A stretch of 41,837 nucleotides of DNA from Candidatus Taylorbacteria bacterium RIFCSPHIGHO2_01_FULL_51_15 (GCA_001820935.1 MHRI01000007.1:14996-56832), one strand, 5' to 3'; shown: positions 8,564 through 16,717, numbered from the stretch's first letter. The notes: a model not told the origin generated them from the letters alone. Program-made: numbers and translations.

Positions 8564-9760
8564 ATGGCAGAGGAATTTAAAAGGGATAAACCGCACGTTA
8601 ACGTTGGAACTATCGGTCACGTTGACCACGGCAAGACCACGCTCACCGCGGCGATTACCGCCGTGCAGGCTAAGAAAGGGCTTTCAAAACCGATCTCCTA
8701 CGATCAAGTAGCGAAAGCATCGGAAAAGGAAGGTCGCCGCGATCCGTCCAAGATCATCACGATCGCGATTTCCCACGTCGAGTACTCAACCGACGCTCGA
8801 CATTACGCGCACGTTGACTGCCCCGGACACGCCGATTACGTAAAGAACATGATCACGGGTGCCGCTCAAATGGACGGCGCTATTCTCGTTGTGTCCGCGG
8901 TTGATGGTCCGATGCCCCAAACTCGGGAGCATATCTTGCTCGCGAAGCAAGTCGGGGTGCCTAAAATAGTCGTCTTTCTCAACAAAGTGGACCTTGTCCA
9001 AGACAAAGATCTCCTTGATCTCGTCGAGGAAGAAATTCGGGAACTCCTCACCAAATACGGCTTTGATGGCAAAGAGGCTCCTATCGTCAAGGGTTCGGCA
9101 CTGAAGGCTTTGGAAGGAGACGCCGAAGGAGTAAAGTCGATTGAGGCGCTCCTCACAGCTCTCGATACTTACATCCCGATCCCGACCCGCGAAGTGGATA
9201 AGCCATTTCTCATGCCTATTGAGGACATCTTCTCGATCGAAGGCCGCGGCACCGTCGTGACCGGACGCATCGAACGCGGAAAGGTGAAGGTTGGCGAGGA
9301 AGTGGAAATCATCGGTCTCAAACCGACAACCAAGACGACGGTTACAGGTATTGAAATGTTCAACAAAAACCTTCAAGAGGGTATGGCGGGAGACAACGCT
9401 GGCGTGCTTCTCCGAGGCACCAAGAAGGAAGACGTGCACCGCGGTCAGGTGATCGCAAAACCCGGTACGACTACGCCACACACCGATTTCGAATCAGAAG
9501 TGTACATCTTGAAGAAAGAGGAGGGAGGCCGCCACACTCCGTTCTTCGCGGGGTACAAACCGCAATTCTATATCCGCACCACCGATGTTACCGGTGAAGT
9601 TACGCTTCCGGAGAAGACAGAGATGGTGATGCCGGGAGATACCATTCAGTTCAAAGTAAAACTTGTCGCACCTGTGGGACTTGAAGAGAAAATGCGTTTT
9701 GCCATCCGCGAGGGAGGAAAGACGGTAGGTGCGGGAGTAGTCACCAAAATTGTGGCATAA
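8564..9760 (+). CDS. tuf: translation elongation factor Tu
   Basis: The protein is 398 aa from the ATG at 8564 ([20 protein letters not shown]); a TTG 42 nt upstream would add a non-conserved tail. It shows the P-loop GHVDHGKTT, switch [17 protein letters not shown] and NKVD, then the two beta-barrel domains ending [19 protein letters not shown]. It delivers aminoacyl-tRNA to the ribosome. It lies directly after fusA but has a strong own promoter. Confidence 0.97.
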   Translation: MAEEFKRDKPHVNVGTIGHVDHGKTTLTAAITAVQAKKGLSKPISYDQVAKASEKEGRRDPSKIITIAISHVEYSTDARHYAHVDCPGHADYVKNMITGAAQMDGAILVVSAVDGPMPQTREHILLAKQVGVPKIVVFLNKVDLVQDKDLLDLVEEEIRELLTKYGFDGKEAPIVKGSALKALEGDAEGVKSIEALLTALDTYIPIPTREVDKPFLMPIEDIFSIEGRGTVVTGRIERGKVKVGEEVEIIGLKPTTKTTVTGIEMFNKNLQEGMAGDNAGVLLRGTKKEDVHRGQVIAKPGTTTPHTDFESEVYILKKEEGGRHTPFFAGYKPQFYIRTTDVTGEVTLPEKTEMVMPGDTIQFKVKLVAPVGLEEKMRFAIREGGKTVGAGVVTKIVA

Positions 9761-9848
9761 TCGCGAATCGTACTCGAATTGAAGAAACACGAATAACCCG
9801 AAATCGGATTCGAGAGATTGGAGACTACATTAGCGTTTGATTAGAGAT

Positions 9849-10244
9849 ATGGCCGTTAAATCCACAACCGAAAAATCCCCTAAGACCCTAAAACGGAAGC
9901 GCGCTCCGCGAGCAAAGAAAGCGGCAAAATCAGAAGTAGTGCCAAAACTTCGCATTCGGGTCCGCGCCTATGAGCACAAGATCCTGGACGCGTCGATCAA
10001 GCAGATTCTCGACACCGCGTTCCGTTTCGATGCCACCGTGCAGGGTCCCATTCCGCTCCCGACCGAAATCAAGAAATATACCGTTAATCGCTCGTCATTC
10101 GTCTACAAAAACGCGAGAGAGCAGTTCGAGATGCGCGTGCATAAACGTCTCATCGATATCATCAACCCCACGCCGAAACTCATCGAAGCCCTGACAAACC
10201 TCTCACTTCCCTCCGGAGTGACGATTGATGTGAAGATGTTGTAG
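9849..10244 (+). CDS. rpsJ: 30S ribosomal protein S10
   Basis: From the ATG at 9849 the protein is 131 aa. The uS10 core ([20 protein letters not shown] to [10 protein letters not shown]) is complete. It is preceded by about 30 Lys/Ala/Arg-rich residues ([16 protein letters not shown]) not found in most S10 proteins. It assembles in the small-subunit head. rpsJ closes the str cluster and is followed by a strong terminator, unlike the usual S10 operon where it runs straight into rplC. Confidence 0.96.
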   Translation: MAVKSTTEKSPKTLKRKRAPRAKKAAKSEVVPKLRIRVRAYEHKILDASIKQILDTAFRFDATVQGPIPLPTEIKKYTVNRSSFVYKNAREQFEMRVHKRLIDIINPTPKLIEALTNLSLPSGVTIDVKML

Positions 10245-10321
10245 AAAATAAGGAGTCGTTCTTACGGCGACTATATTTTCAAAATCCCGATGAGTTTTCC
10301 TAAACTACATCGGGGCTCCTC

Positions 10322-10357
10322 AAAATCGCCCCGAAGAAAGCCGGGGCGATTTTGTTT
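10322..10357 (+). terminator. strong terminator after rpsJ
   Basis: Perfect 12-bp stem AAAATCGCCCCG/CGGGGCGATTTT with an 8-nt loop, then GTTTG. It separates the str cluster from the MOSC gene. Confidence 0.85.
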
Positions 10358-10383
10358 GCGTGTTGCCTTTTTCTGGATAGAAT
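10356..10383 (+). promoter_or_regulatory. candidate promoter for the MOSC gene
   Basis: TTGCGT (10356-10361), a 16-nt spacer and TAGAAT (10378-10383), directly after the rpsJ terminator. Confidence 0.5.
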
Positions 10384-10409
10384 GTCCGCAGAAAGGAGAA
10401 AAGAACAGT

Positions 10410-11324
10410 ATGCCCATATACGTTTGCGCTATCGGGCGCACCTGCATTAAATCAACCGCATTTAACTGGCCGCAATCTGTCGAAGTAAATGAGCATGGCA
10501 TGGAAGGAGATCGGGAATTCGTTGTGGTTGAGGATGGAATGTTTGTCGCGCAGCGACACGGCACGCTTCCCGCGCCATTGCCAAAGGCGATTACAAACAA
10601 GCTTGCTTCACTCGGACTTGGAATTGAAGTGCGCACCATGTGTCAAATCGTTTCCAGAGTTGACGGTGGCACGTTAACTGTTAGGGCGCCGGGGATGTCA
10701 GAGCTTTGCGTCTCGCTTTTGGACACAGCTCCAAGTGAAGCGCGCGTGCAAGTGTGGAAGGATAGCGCGCTTCCCGCAATCGATCAGGGAGCCGAAGCCG
10801 CGCAGTGGTTCACCGCATTTCTTTCCCGCGAGCGAAAAGGACACTATCGCTTGATGCGGATGGCGCGATCGTGCGCGAGGAAAAGCAAAGGAGGCGACGC
10901 ACTCTTGCGATTCCACGACGCCTTCCCATTCATGATGGTTTCGAGCGCTTCGCTCGGGTCATTGAACGGCAAACTGATTTCACAGGGTGAACTCGCTGTG
11001 CCGATGACTCGTTTTCGCCCGAATATCGTGCTCCAAGGGTTGAAACCCCATGAGGAAGATCGCATCGCCCGACTGCGAATCGGCCAGATCGAATTCACAG
11101 GCAAAACACTCTGTGATCGATGTGTGGTAACCTGTACGGACCAGAAAACCGCCGTCCGTATGAAGGAGCCTCTCCGTACGCTTAGCACATACCGGAAAGG
11201 CAGTCACATCGGCATTACGGACAAAGGCGTCAACAAAATATACTTTGGACGTAATTTCGATCACTGTGGTACAGGAGTAATCCGTGTGGGGGACGCGGTT
11301 GAAGTACTCGAGTGGAAGCAATAA
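10410..11324 (+). CDS. MOSC domain protein, YcbX-like
   Basis: From the ATG at 10410 the protein is 304 aa. The start is set by AAAGGAG at 10393-10398, one of the very few Shine-Dalgarno sequences in the window. The N-terminal MOSC beta-barrel part (EHGMEGDREFVVVE) is followed by the MOSC domain, with TRFRPNIVLQG, PHEED and the cysteine motif CDRCVVTCTDQ, as in YcbX/mARC-type proteins that handle sulfur or use molybdenum cofactor. No cofactor genes are nearby, so the activity is unclear. It interrupts the rpsJ-rplC junction as a stand-alone unit with its own promoter and terminator, which suggests acquisition or rearrangement. Confidence 0.82.
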   Translation: MPIYVCAIGRTCIKSTAFNWPQSVEVNEHGMEGDREFVVVEDGMFVAQRHGTLPAPLPKAITNKLASLGLGIEVRTMCQIVSRVDGGTLTVRAPGMSELCVSLLDTAPSEARVQVWKDSALPAIDQGAEAAQWFTAFLSRERKGHYRLMRMARSCARKSKGGDALLRFHDAFPFMMVSSASLGSLNGKLISQGELAVPMTRFRPNIVLQGLKPHEEDRIARLRIGQIEFTGKTLCDRCVVTCTDQKTAVRMKEPLRTLSTYRKGSHIGITDKGVNKIYFGRNFDHCGTGVIRVGDAVEVLEWKQ

Positions 11325-11343
11325 CCAGTCTGCGCTATCGGAG

Positions 11344-11376
11344 AGCGGCCTTGAGGGAAGGCCGCTTTACTTTTCT
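11344..11376 (+). terminator. terminator after the MOSC gene
   Basis: Perfect 9-bp stem AGCGGCCTT/AAGGCCGCT with loop GAGGG, then a T-rich tract. Confidence 0.85.
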
Positions 11377-11384
11377 CAAGTCAT

Positions 11385-11411
11385 TTGTTAGTGTTCTCCC
11401 ACTGCTATCTC
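11385..11411 (+). promoter_or_regulatory. candidate promoter for rplC and following genes
   Basis: TTGTTA (11385-11390), 15-nt spacer, TATCTC (11406-11411) preceded by TGC. The spacer is short, so this is tentative, but a promoter is needed here after the MOSC terminator. Confidence 0.4.
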
Positions 11412-11427
11412 GACATTCGCTTCACGC

Positions 11428-11545
11428 GGAAGTCCGGGACAAGCCGAACGGATGACACGGAAGAAGGAGAACCGCCAGTGTACCCGCCGAAGCTCGAAAG
11501 AGCGTAGGAGGGTTGCTGTGTTCACAGAATAAAGACTCCTCTTTT
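11428..11545 (+). promoter_or_regulatory. candidate structured leader RNA upstream of rplC
   Basis: An extended hairpin at 11476-11518 has nested helices: CAG/CTG, ACCCGCC/GGAGGGT (one mismatch) and GCTC-GAAA-GAGC with a GNRA tetraloop. GGAAGTC at the left and GACTCC at the right could close a multi-stem domain. This is where the L4-responsive leader lies in other bacteria (known biology); any such control here is inference. Confidence 0.4.
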
Positions 11546-11586
11546 TCTATGTTTGTACCTTCGTATCGATTCGTAATTCGTATTGC

Positions 11587-12204
11587 ATGAAATTTCTGCT
11601 CGGCACAAAGGTGAATATGACGCAGGTCTGGGATGAACAAGGTCATGTTCGTCCGGTGACGGTTATCTTAGTAAAGCCTAACGTCATTACACAGATTCGG
11701 ACAGTGGAGAAAGACGGTTACAGCGCCGTTCAGGTTGGATGGGGAACCCGTAAAGCAAAGAACGTGAACAAGGCGATGAAGGGGCACGTAAAGGATCTTG
11801 GCAGTTTCGCCGGACTTCGCGAATGGAGACTTGAGGCTCCCGCGACAGAGGCAGTGGGCGACAAGATCGGCGTTGATGTGTTTAAGAAAGGCGATGAAGT
11901 GACTGTGAGCGGCGTTTCAAAGGGTAAGGGATTCCAAGGCGTCGTGAAGCGGCATGGCTTCAAGGGGGGCAGCCGCACGCACGGTCAGAAACATTCCGAG
12001 CGCGAGCCGGGAGCTATCGGCGGAGGCGCGCGAGCCGGTGGCCGCGTTGCGAAAGGCATGCGCATGGCAGGCCGTATGGGGGGTGAGCGCGTGACCGTAA
12101 AAAACCTGAAAATCATTGATATTGTGCCGGAAGAACATCTGCTTTTGATTGGAGGCGCGGTGCCGGGAAGGAGGGGGACCGTCCTTGAGATACAAGGAAG
12201 CTAA
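11587..12204 (+). CDS. rplC: 50S ribosomal protein L3
   Basis: The 205-aa uL3 begins MKFLLGTKVNMTQVWDEQGHV. It carries the GVSKGKGFQGVVKRHGFKGG loop and the MAGRMGGERVT region that reach toward the peptidyl-transferase centre. The length is normal. It starts a new transcription unit after the MOSC insertion. The leader ends in ATTCGTAATTCGTATTGC directly before ATG, without a Shine-Dalgarno. Confidence 0.97.
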   Translation: MKFLLGTKVNMTQVWDEQGHVRPVTVILVKPNVITQIRTVEKDGYSAVQVGWGTRKAKNVNKAMKGHVKDLGSFAGLREWRLEAPATEAVGDKIGVDVFKKGDEVTVSGVSKGKGFQGVVKRHGFKGGSRTHGQKHSEREPGAIGGGARAGGRVAKGMRMAGRMGGERVTVKNLKIIDIVPEEHLLLIGGAVPGRRGTVLEIQGS

Positions 12205-12286
12205 TGTTTTAGATGTGGTAAATGTCATAGATGTAAAGACAAATATCACACCTACAACAAATACATCATTTACAACGCATAACACT
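12205..12286 (+). promoter_or_regulatory. rplD leader hairpin of GTAAATG/CATTTAC words
   Basis: GTAAATG and GATGTAAA on the left complement TACATCATTTAC on the right, ending about 12 nt before the rplD ATG. Confidence 0.5.
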
Positions 12287-12943
12287 ATGGAAAGTATTCT
12301 CTACAACCAAGAAGGCAAAGAGATCGGCAAGATACCTCTCCCTGAGAACGTCTTTGGCGTAAAATGGAATGCGGATCTTCTGCATCAGGTGGTACAGTCG
12401 ATGCAGTCAAATCAGCGGCAAGGGAGCGCGCATACGAAGAACCGAGGTGAAGTGAGCGGAGGGGGAAAGAAGCCCTGGAGACAAAAAGGCACTGGCCGAG
12501 CCCGCCACGGCTCAATTCGCTCGCCACTCTGGGTTGGCGGCGGAGTCGCGCATGGGCCCCGAAGTGATAAAAATTATGCCCGTAAAGTCAATCGAAGACT
12601 GAAACGCCAGGCACTCCTCATCGCGCTCTCCAAGAAACTGAAGGACGGCGAAATACTGTTCCTTAATGGCATCGAAATGCCAGAAATCAAGACGAAAGCC
12701 GCCAAGGGAGTGATTGGAGCCCTTGCCCGCGTGAAAGGATTCGAGGCCATGTCTAAGAAACAAAATGCGGCTTTTTTCCTTCTTCCGGCAAAAGATACGC
12801 CTGTTGAAAAAAGTTTCAGGAACTTCAGCAATCTTGCCATCGGAGAGGCCCGTAACTTGAATGTCCTTGACGTGCTTCAATATCGGTACCTGGTTATTAC
12901 GAATCCGGAAGAAAGTTTGAAAAATCTGTCAGTCCAAAAGTAG
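12287..12943 (+). CDS. rplD: 50S ribosomal protein L4
   Basis: The protein is 218 aa from the ATG at 12287 (MESILYNQEGKEIGKIPLP). An upstream start inside rplC would add a non-conserved tail translated from the spacer. The long conserved loop AHTKNRGEVSGGGKKPWRQKGTGRARHGSIRSP, which lines the exit tunnel, is present. L4 represses its own operon in Escherichia coli; whether it binds the rplC leader here is not known. Confidence 0.96.
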   Translation: MESILYNQEGKEIGKIPLPENVFGVKWNADLLHQVVQSMQSNQRQGSAHTKNRGEVSGGGKKPWRQKGTGRARHGSIRSPLWVGGGVAHGPRSDKNYARKVNRRLKRQALLIALSKKLKDGEILFLNGIEMPEIKTKAAKGVIGALARVKGFEAMSKKQNAAFFLLPAKDTPVEKSFRNFSNLAIGEARNLNVLDVLQYRYLVITNPEESLKNLSVQK

Positions 12944-12949
12944 ATAGTA

Positions 12950-13025
12950 CTTAGTAGCTAGACCTGAAAAAAGATTCTTATTCTATATTCTGATTACTAG
13001 CTACTAGCTACTAGTTACTTCTCCA
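12950..13025 (+). promoter_or_regulatory. rplW leader hairpin of TAGTAGCTAG words
   Basis: AGTACTTAGTAGCTAG on the left complements CTAGCTACTAGTTACT on the right, just before the rplW ATG. The same CTAG-type words occur before the Nudix gene at 24.78 kb. Confidence 0.5.
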
Positions 13026-13030
13026 ATATC

Positions 13031-13414
13031 ATGTCACTACTTAACTTACGAAAAAAGAATACCCCAAATATCACCGCCGCCAAAGGTGGGGTTTTGGCGC
13101 AGACTCCCGTCACAGAGAATAAGATCGAAGCACACGCGCACGCGCTGTCGGATATTCTCGTGCGCCCGCATATTACTGAGAAATCTGCCACGACTGCGGA
13201 GCGAGGGAGCTACGTCTTTGAAGTTGCGGTGAGCGCGACTAAGCGAGACATTGCCCTCGCCGTTCACCGCCTGTTCAAAGTGACCCCGGTAAAAGTAACG
13301 ACGGTGACTATGCCGAGGAGACGCATTATGGTGAAGGGGCGTCCGGGTTTTCGGAAAGGGAGGAAGAAGGCATATGTGTACTTGAAGAAAGGGGAGAAGA
13401 TAGAATTGGTGTAA
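13031..13414 (+). CDS. rplW: 50S ribosomal protein L23
   Basis: The 127-aa protein has a normal uL23 core from about residue 42 (ILVRPHITEKSATTAERGSYVFEV) through VKVTTVTMPRRRI to the end. It is preceded by about 40 extra residues that are low in complexity and not typical of the family. L23 surrounds the exit tunnel and docks trigger factor and SRP, so the extension may alter the exit rim. No Shine-Dalgarno. Confidence 0.95.
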   Translation: MSLLNLRKKNTPNITAAKGGVLAQTPVTENKIEAHAHALSDILVRPHITEKSATTAERGSYVFEVAVSATKRDIALAVHRLFKVTPVKVTTVTMPRRRIMVKGRPGFRKGRKKAYVYLKKGEKIELV

Positions 13415-13419
13415 TCACG

Positions 13420-13500
13420 AATAGCACTCGAATTAAAGAACGCGAATCCCACGAATCCGATTCGGGAGATTAGAGAATAGATTAGAGTTTGATTGGCGAT
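13420..13500 (+). promoter_or_regulatory. rplB leader, CGAATC/GATTCG hairpin plus TTAGAGTTTGATT box
   Basis: CGAATCC/GATTCGGGA words form a short hairpin; TTAGAGTTTGATT (13482-13494) lies 6 nt before the ATG. It is the same leader family as fusA, rpsJ and rplV. Confidence 0.6.
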
Positions 13501-14358
13501 ATGAAAACTTACAAACCCACATCCAAATCACGCCGTAGCATGACCGGTATTAATTATCGGGAGTTTTTGACGACGAGTACGCCGCACAAGGCTCTCGTTT
13601 CCGGAGGAAAGCGCGACAAAGGGCGCAATAACTACGGGCGCATCACGGTGAGGCATCAGGGAGGCGGCCACAAGCGCCTGCATCGCGACGTGGATTTTAC
13701 CTATAACAAATTCGATATCCCAGCGCGTATCACAAGTGTCGAGTATGACCCGGACCGTAGCGGCTTTATCGGGCTTGCGGTATATGCAGACGGCGAAAAG
13801 CGCTACGTACTCCTCCCCCAAAGTGTCAAAGTAGGTCACACGTTTTCCGTTTCCGAAAAAGCGCCCGTACTGCCCGCTAATCGTCTTCCCCTTCGCGCCA
13901 TACCGGTTGATACCTTCGTGTACAACGTCTCCTTAAAACCGGGTGGAAAGGCACTTCTTGCCCGTTCGGCAGGCAATGCGGCCAAGGTGAAAGCACAAGA
14001 GGGCAACTACACTTTCATTGAGCTTCCCTCCACCGAAGTGCGAAGAATTATCAATACCGCGTGGGCGACGATCGGGACCGTATCGAACGAGGAAAACCAT
14101 CTCGTATCCATAGGTAAGGCCGGACGTTCGCGCTGGCTCGGGATTCGACCGACTGTGCGAGGTTCCGCTCAAAATCCTCCTGACCACCCCTACGGAGGAG
14201 GCGAAGGTCGGCAAGGTCGGGGACTTCGCCGCGCGAAAACAAGGTGGGGGAAGCCTTCCGGCAAAGGGCAAAAAACACGAACGCCGAAGAAATATTCGAA
14301 CGTCTTTATTGTGTCGCGGCGCAAGGTCGGATCAAGGCGCGGAACCGCGTTGCACTAG
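13501..14358 (+). CDS. rplB: 50S ribosomal protein L2
   Basis: The protein is 285 aa from the ATG at 13501 (MKTYKPTSKSRRSMTG). It shows HQGGGHKRLHRDVDF, the SH3-like domain, and the C-terminal GIRPTVRGSAQNPPDHPYGGGEGR loop; the conserved His-rich MNPVDHPHGGGEG is changed to QNPPDHPYGGGEG. L2 is required for subunit joining and peptidyl-transferase assembly. The family length is normal. No clear terminator follows, but a strong promoter for rpsS starts 57 nt downstream. Confidence 0.97.
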   Translation: MKTYKPTSKSRRSMTGINYREFLTTSTPHKALVSGGKRDKGRNNYGRITVRHQGGGHKRLHRDVDFTYNKFDIPARITSVEYDPDRSGFIGLAVYADGEKRYVLLPQSVKVGHTFSVSEKAPVLPANRLPLRAIPVDTFVYNVSLKPGGKALLARSAGNAAKVKAQEGNYTFIELPSTEVRRIINTAWATIGTVSNEENHLVSIGKAGRSRWLGIRPTVRGSAQNPPDHPYGGGEGRQGRGLRRAKTRWGKPSGKGQKTRTPKKYSNVFIVSRRKVGSRRGTALH

Positions 14359-14414
14359 AACTCATCCCGAAACAAAAGGAGAGAAATCCGGCGCCCCTCG
14401 TTTGAAAATCACTG

Positions 14415-14444
14415 TTGACTTATTAGTCTTATTCTTGCTAGTAT
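14415..14444 (+). promoter_or_regulatory. internal promoter upstream of rpsS
   Basis: TTGACT (14415-14420), an 18-nt spacer and TAGTAT (14439-14444) preceded by TGC. The same hexamers recur upstream of rpsN (18815-18843), followed by the same leader words. Confidence 0.75.
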
Positions 14445-14459
14445 GGCGGGACTCTCGTT

Positions 14460-14541
14460 AGAGAGCAGGCGCTAGATATTAGGCGCTAGGCTCCAGGATT
14501 TTTCCTAAAGCCTAAGGCCTAGTGCCTAGAGCCTTTTTGTT
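14460..14541 (+). promoter_or_regulatory. rpsS leader with GGCGCTAG repeats
   Basis: GAGCAGGCGCTAG and ATTAGGCGCTAGGCT on the left face CCTAAAGCCTA, GCCTAGTGCC and TAGAGCCTTTTTGTT on the right, forming a long imperfect hairpin. Its words match the rpsN leader at 18860-18955. Confidence 0.65.
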
Positions 14542-14544
14542 ATA

Positions 14545-14889
14545 ATGACAAGATCAGTTAAAAAAGGACCCTATGTTGATCCTCGCGTTCTTAAAAAGAT
14601 CGCGGGGAAGAGACCGGAATCTGCCGCGGCTATAAAAACATGGTCGCGCGCCTGCGCGATCACTCCTGAAATGGTAGGGTTCAAATTCTTGGTCCATAAC
14701 GGCAAAGATTTTCCTGAAGTCCTCGTGAATGAAGACATGGTGGGGCATCGCCTCGGAGAATTCTCGCTCACTCGAAAGTTCGTGAAGCACGGAGGCAAGA
14801 TGCAAAAAGAGCTTGAAATGAAGAAGAAGGAAGCAGAAATCGCGGCTTCGCAAACAGCAAAGACGGCTGCGACTGAAGCCAAGAAGTAA
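14545..14889 (+). CDS. rpsS: 30S ribosomal protein S19
   Basis: The 114-aa protein starts [19 protein letters not shown] and contains [38 protein letters not shown], which is typical of uS19. About 25 extra C-terminal residues rich in Lys, Ala and Glu extend past the usual end near residue 92. S19 contacts the A-site region of the head. It follows an internal promoter. Confidence 0.96.
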   Translation: MTRSVKKGPYVDPRVLKKIAGKRPESAAAIKTWSRACAITPEMVGFKFLVHNGKDFPEVLVNEDMVGHRLGEFSLTRKFVKHGGKMQKELEMKKKEAEIAASQTAKTAATEAKK

Positions 14890-14983
14890 TCACTAAGAGA
14901 CCTCGAATTGGAGACGCCAATCACGCGAATCTCATTCGAGAGAATTCGAGTAACTATTAGAGTTTGATTTGGGAGTAGCGAGT
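14890..14983 (+). promoter_or_regulatory. rplV leader, ATTCGAG-type hairpin plus TTAGAGTTTGATT box
   Basis: CTCGAATT on the left pairs with GAATTCGAG on the right; TTAGAGTTTGATT (14957-14969) precedes GGGAG and the ATG at 14984. GGGAG could serve as a weak Shine-Dalgarno. Confidence 0.55.
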
Positions 14984-15361
14984 ATGCGAGCTATATTAAA
15001 CAACTATCGTCAATCTCCCCGCAAGATGCGCCTTGTCGCGACCGCGGTAAAAGGGAAAACAGTGAAAGAAGCTGAAATACTACTTAGCCTCATGCCAAAG
15101 ACCGCGACGGTTCCTCTCCTCAAGCTCCTCCGAAGTGCGGTCGCGAACGCGAAAGAAAATCAGAAAGTTACCGACAGTGAAGGACTCATGATAGAAGATT
15201 TTCGTGTTGACGCGGGGGTTGTGCTTAAGCGCTCCATGCCTCGAGCCCACGGTTCCGCGTATCAGATCCTGAAGAGAACGAGCAAGGTAATGCTAATCCT
15301 CGGAGAACAGAAAAAATCACCAATCACCAATCACCAATCACCAAAAAAGAAAGCAAAGTAA
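14984..15361 (+). CDS. rplV: 50S ribosomal protein L22
   Basis: The protein is 125 aa from the ATG at 14984 (MRAILNNYRQSPRKMRLVATAVKG). A TTG 15 nt upstream is less likely. It contains the tunnel-facing beta-hairpin (VVLKRSMPRAHGSAYQILKRTSKVMLIL). The last residues, SPITNHQSPKKKAK, are encoded by four perfect tandem copies of AATCACC (15315-15342). These form the 5' arm of the next spacer hairpin, so a spacer element has become coding sequence. Confidence 0.95.
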   Translation: MRAILNNYRQSPRKMRLVATAVKGKTVKEAEILLSLMPKTATVPLLKLLRSAVANAKENQKVTDSEGLMIEDFRVDAGVVLKRSMPRAHGSAYQILKRTSKVMLILGEQKKSPITNHQSPKKKAK

Positions 15362-15398
15362 GTTTGGTTACTGTTTCTTGGTTATTGATTGTTACACC
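15315..15398 (+). promoter_or_regulatory. rpsC leader hairpin whose left arm lies in rplV
   Basis: Four AATCACC repeats (15315-15342) face GGTTACTGTTTCTTGG and GGTTATTGATTG on the right. GTTTCTTGGTTAT recurs in the rpmI-rplT spacer near 37420. Confidence 0.6.
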
Positions 15399-16070
15399 AT
15401 GTCCCACGTCGTCCACCCATATTCACATCGTCTTGGTATCATCAAGGATTGGAAATCCCGCTGGTTCGGCGTGAAAGGAGAATACCAAAAACGTCTGAAG
15501 GGGGATATTCTTATTCGTGAACTCTTGGCGCGGCGCCTTCGGGGAATGTACGTAAGCAGCGTGGATATTGAACGCGGGTCCAAACTTTTTCGCATCATCA
15601 TTAGAACATCCCGCCCGGGCATGCTTATCGGCAAGAGCGGCGAGGGAGCCGTCAAGCTTAAAAATGAGATTTTGGACTTCGGGAGGAGACAGCATCTTTC
15701 CGGCCTTCTCAATCTCAAACTTGATATCGAGGAGGTTCGCTCTCCCGAATCGAATGCCGCTATCGTGGCTCATATGGTGGCGGAAGGACTGGAAAAACGT
15801 CTCCCATTTCGGCGCGTGATGAAACAGACGATCGATAAAGTGATGGCCAATCGAGATGTCAAAGGCGTGCGGATCTACCTCGGAGGACGGCTCGGTGGCG
15901 CGGAAATGGCTCGCACGGAGGAACTAAAGCGAGGACGTATTCCGCTACAGACACTCCGAGCCGATATTGATTTCGCTCGCGAGCGCGCACACATGACATA
16001 TGGCGATATTGGAATCAAGGTATGGGTGTATAAAGGGGAGGTATTTTCCGAAAAACAACGAACAAAGTGA
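15399..16070 (+). CDS. rpsC: 30S ribosomal protein S3
   Basis: The protein is 223 aa from the ATG at 15399 (MSHVVHPYSHRLGIIKDW). The KH domain shows the motif MLIGKSGEGAVKLKNEI; the C-terminal domain has GVRIYLGGRLGGAEMARTE. It lies at the mRNA entry tunnel. An upstream ATG in the spacer would add a short non-conserved tail. Length is normal. Confidence 0.96.
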   Translation: MSHVVHPYSHRLGIIKDWKSRWFGVKGEYQKRLKGDILIRELLARRLRGMYVSSVDIERGSKLFRIIIRTSRPGMLIGKSGEGAVKLKNEILDFGRRQHLSGLLNLKLDIEEVRSPESNAAIVAHMVAEGLEKRLPFRRVMKQTIDKVMANRDVKGVRIYLGGRLGGAEMARTEELKRGRIPLQTLRADIDFARERAHMTYGDIGIKVWVYKGEVFSEKQRTK

Positions 16071-16144
16071 GTATGTTTTTCGAGAACTCCCTCACTCGAC
16101 CCTAAAGACACCATATAGAGCATGAGGTTTGGGATTACAAGTAT

Positions 16145-16225
16145 CAATCAATTGCAAATTATTCATTAGCAAGTTTGAGTGAGGGGGTGGCGATTTTCTA
16201 AACTCGCTACGCTCGCAAGAAAATC
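16145..16225 (+). promoter_or_regulatory. rplP leader with GATTTTC/GAAAATC start-proximal hairpin
   Basis: GATTTTC (16192-16198) pairs with GAAAATC (16219-16225), enclosing ACTCGC and GCTCG words. The ATG at 16230 follows exactly 4 nt later. The same hairpin with the same 4-nt gap precedes rplN and rplF. Confidence 0.75.
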
Positions 16226-16229
16226 AGCC

Positions 16230-16646
16230 ATGCTATTACCGAAGAAAGTTAAATATCGAAAATGGCATACCATGCGGCGTAATGCTAAAAAGCCGCAGGT
16301 GGAAACCCGCGGGACCGAGGTATCGTTCGGTTCTTTCGGCTTGAAAGCATTTTCTCCCGGGCGCATCCGCTCGAATCAAATTGAGGCGGCGCGAAAAGTG
16401 CTCGCTCGAAGCGCGGGCAAGGGCGGAAAAGTATGGATCCGCATTTTCCCCGACATGCCTTATACGGCAAAGCCACCGGAAGTTGGCATGGGTAAAGGAA
16501 AAGGCGACCCCCAAGGGTACTGCTTTGAGGTGAAAGCGGGGCGAGTGATTTTTGAAGTTGACGGCATTGAGGAAGCCTTGGCTAAGGAATCACTTCGCAA
16601 AGCTGGTACCAAATTACCCGTAAAGAGCAAAGTGGTTTCAAGGTGA
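16230..16646 (+). CDS. rplP: 50S ribosomal protein L16
   Basis: The protein is 138 aa from the ATG at 16230 (MLLPKKVKYRKWHTMRRN). It shows ARSAGKGGKVWIRIFPDMPYTAKP and EVGMGKGKGDPQGYCFEVKAGRVIFEVDG, which are typical of uL16. This protein helps to form the A-site tRNA pocket. Longer upstream starts run through the leader hairpin and are not conserved. Confidence 0.96.
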   Translation: MLLPKKVKYRKWHTMRRNAKKPQVETRGTEVSFGSFGLKAFSPGRIRSNQIEAARKVLARSAGKGGKVWIRIFPDMPYTAKPPEVGMGKGKGDPQGYCFEVKAGRVIFEVDGIEEALAKESLRKAGTKLPVKSKVVSR

Positions 16647-16717
16647 TTTGCGCTTTTACCGATTTTAGATTAGGCTGTGATACTTTCCACTTCTCCCGTC
16701 ACCAACCCTTACTATCT

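Noticed and set aside
11428-11545. Resemblance to RNase P RNA (GGAAGTCCGGGAC and ACAGAATAAAG)
   Set aside because: It is only about 110 nt, the P4 helix cannot be formed from these motifs, and specificity-domain parts are missing.
15315-15342. Tandem AATCACC repeats as a CRISPR-like or microsatellite array
   Set aside because: Only four 7-nt units without spacers, and they pair with the right arm of the rpsC leader.
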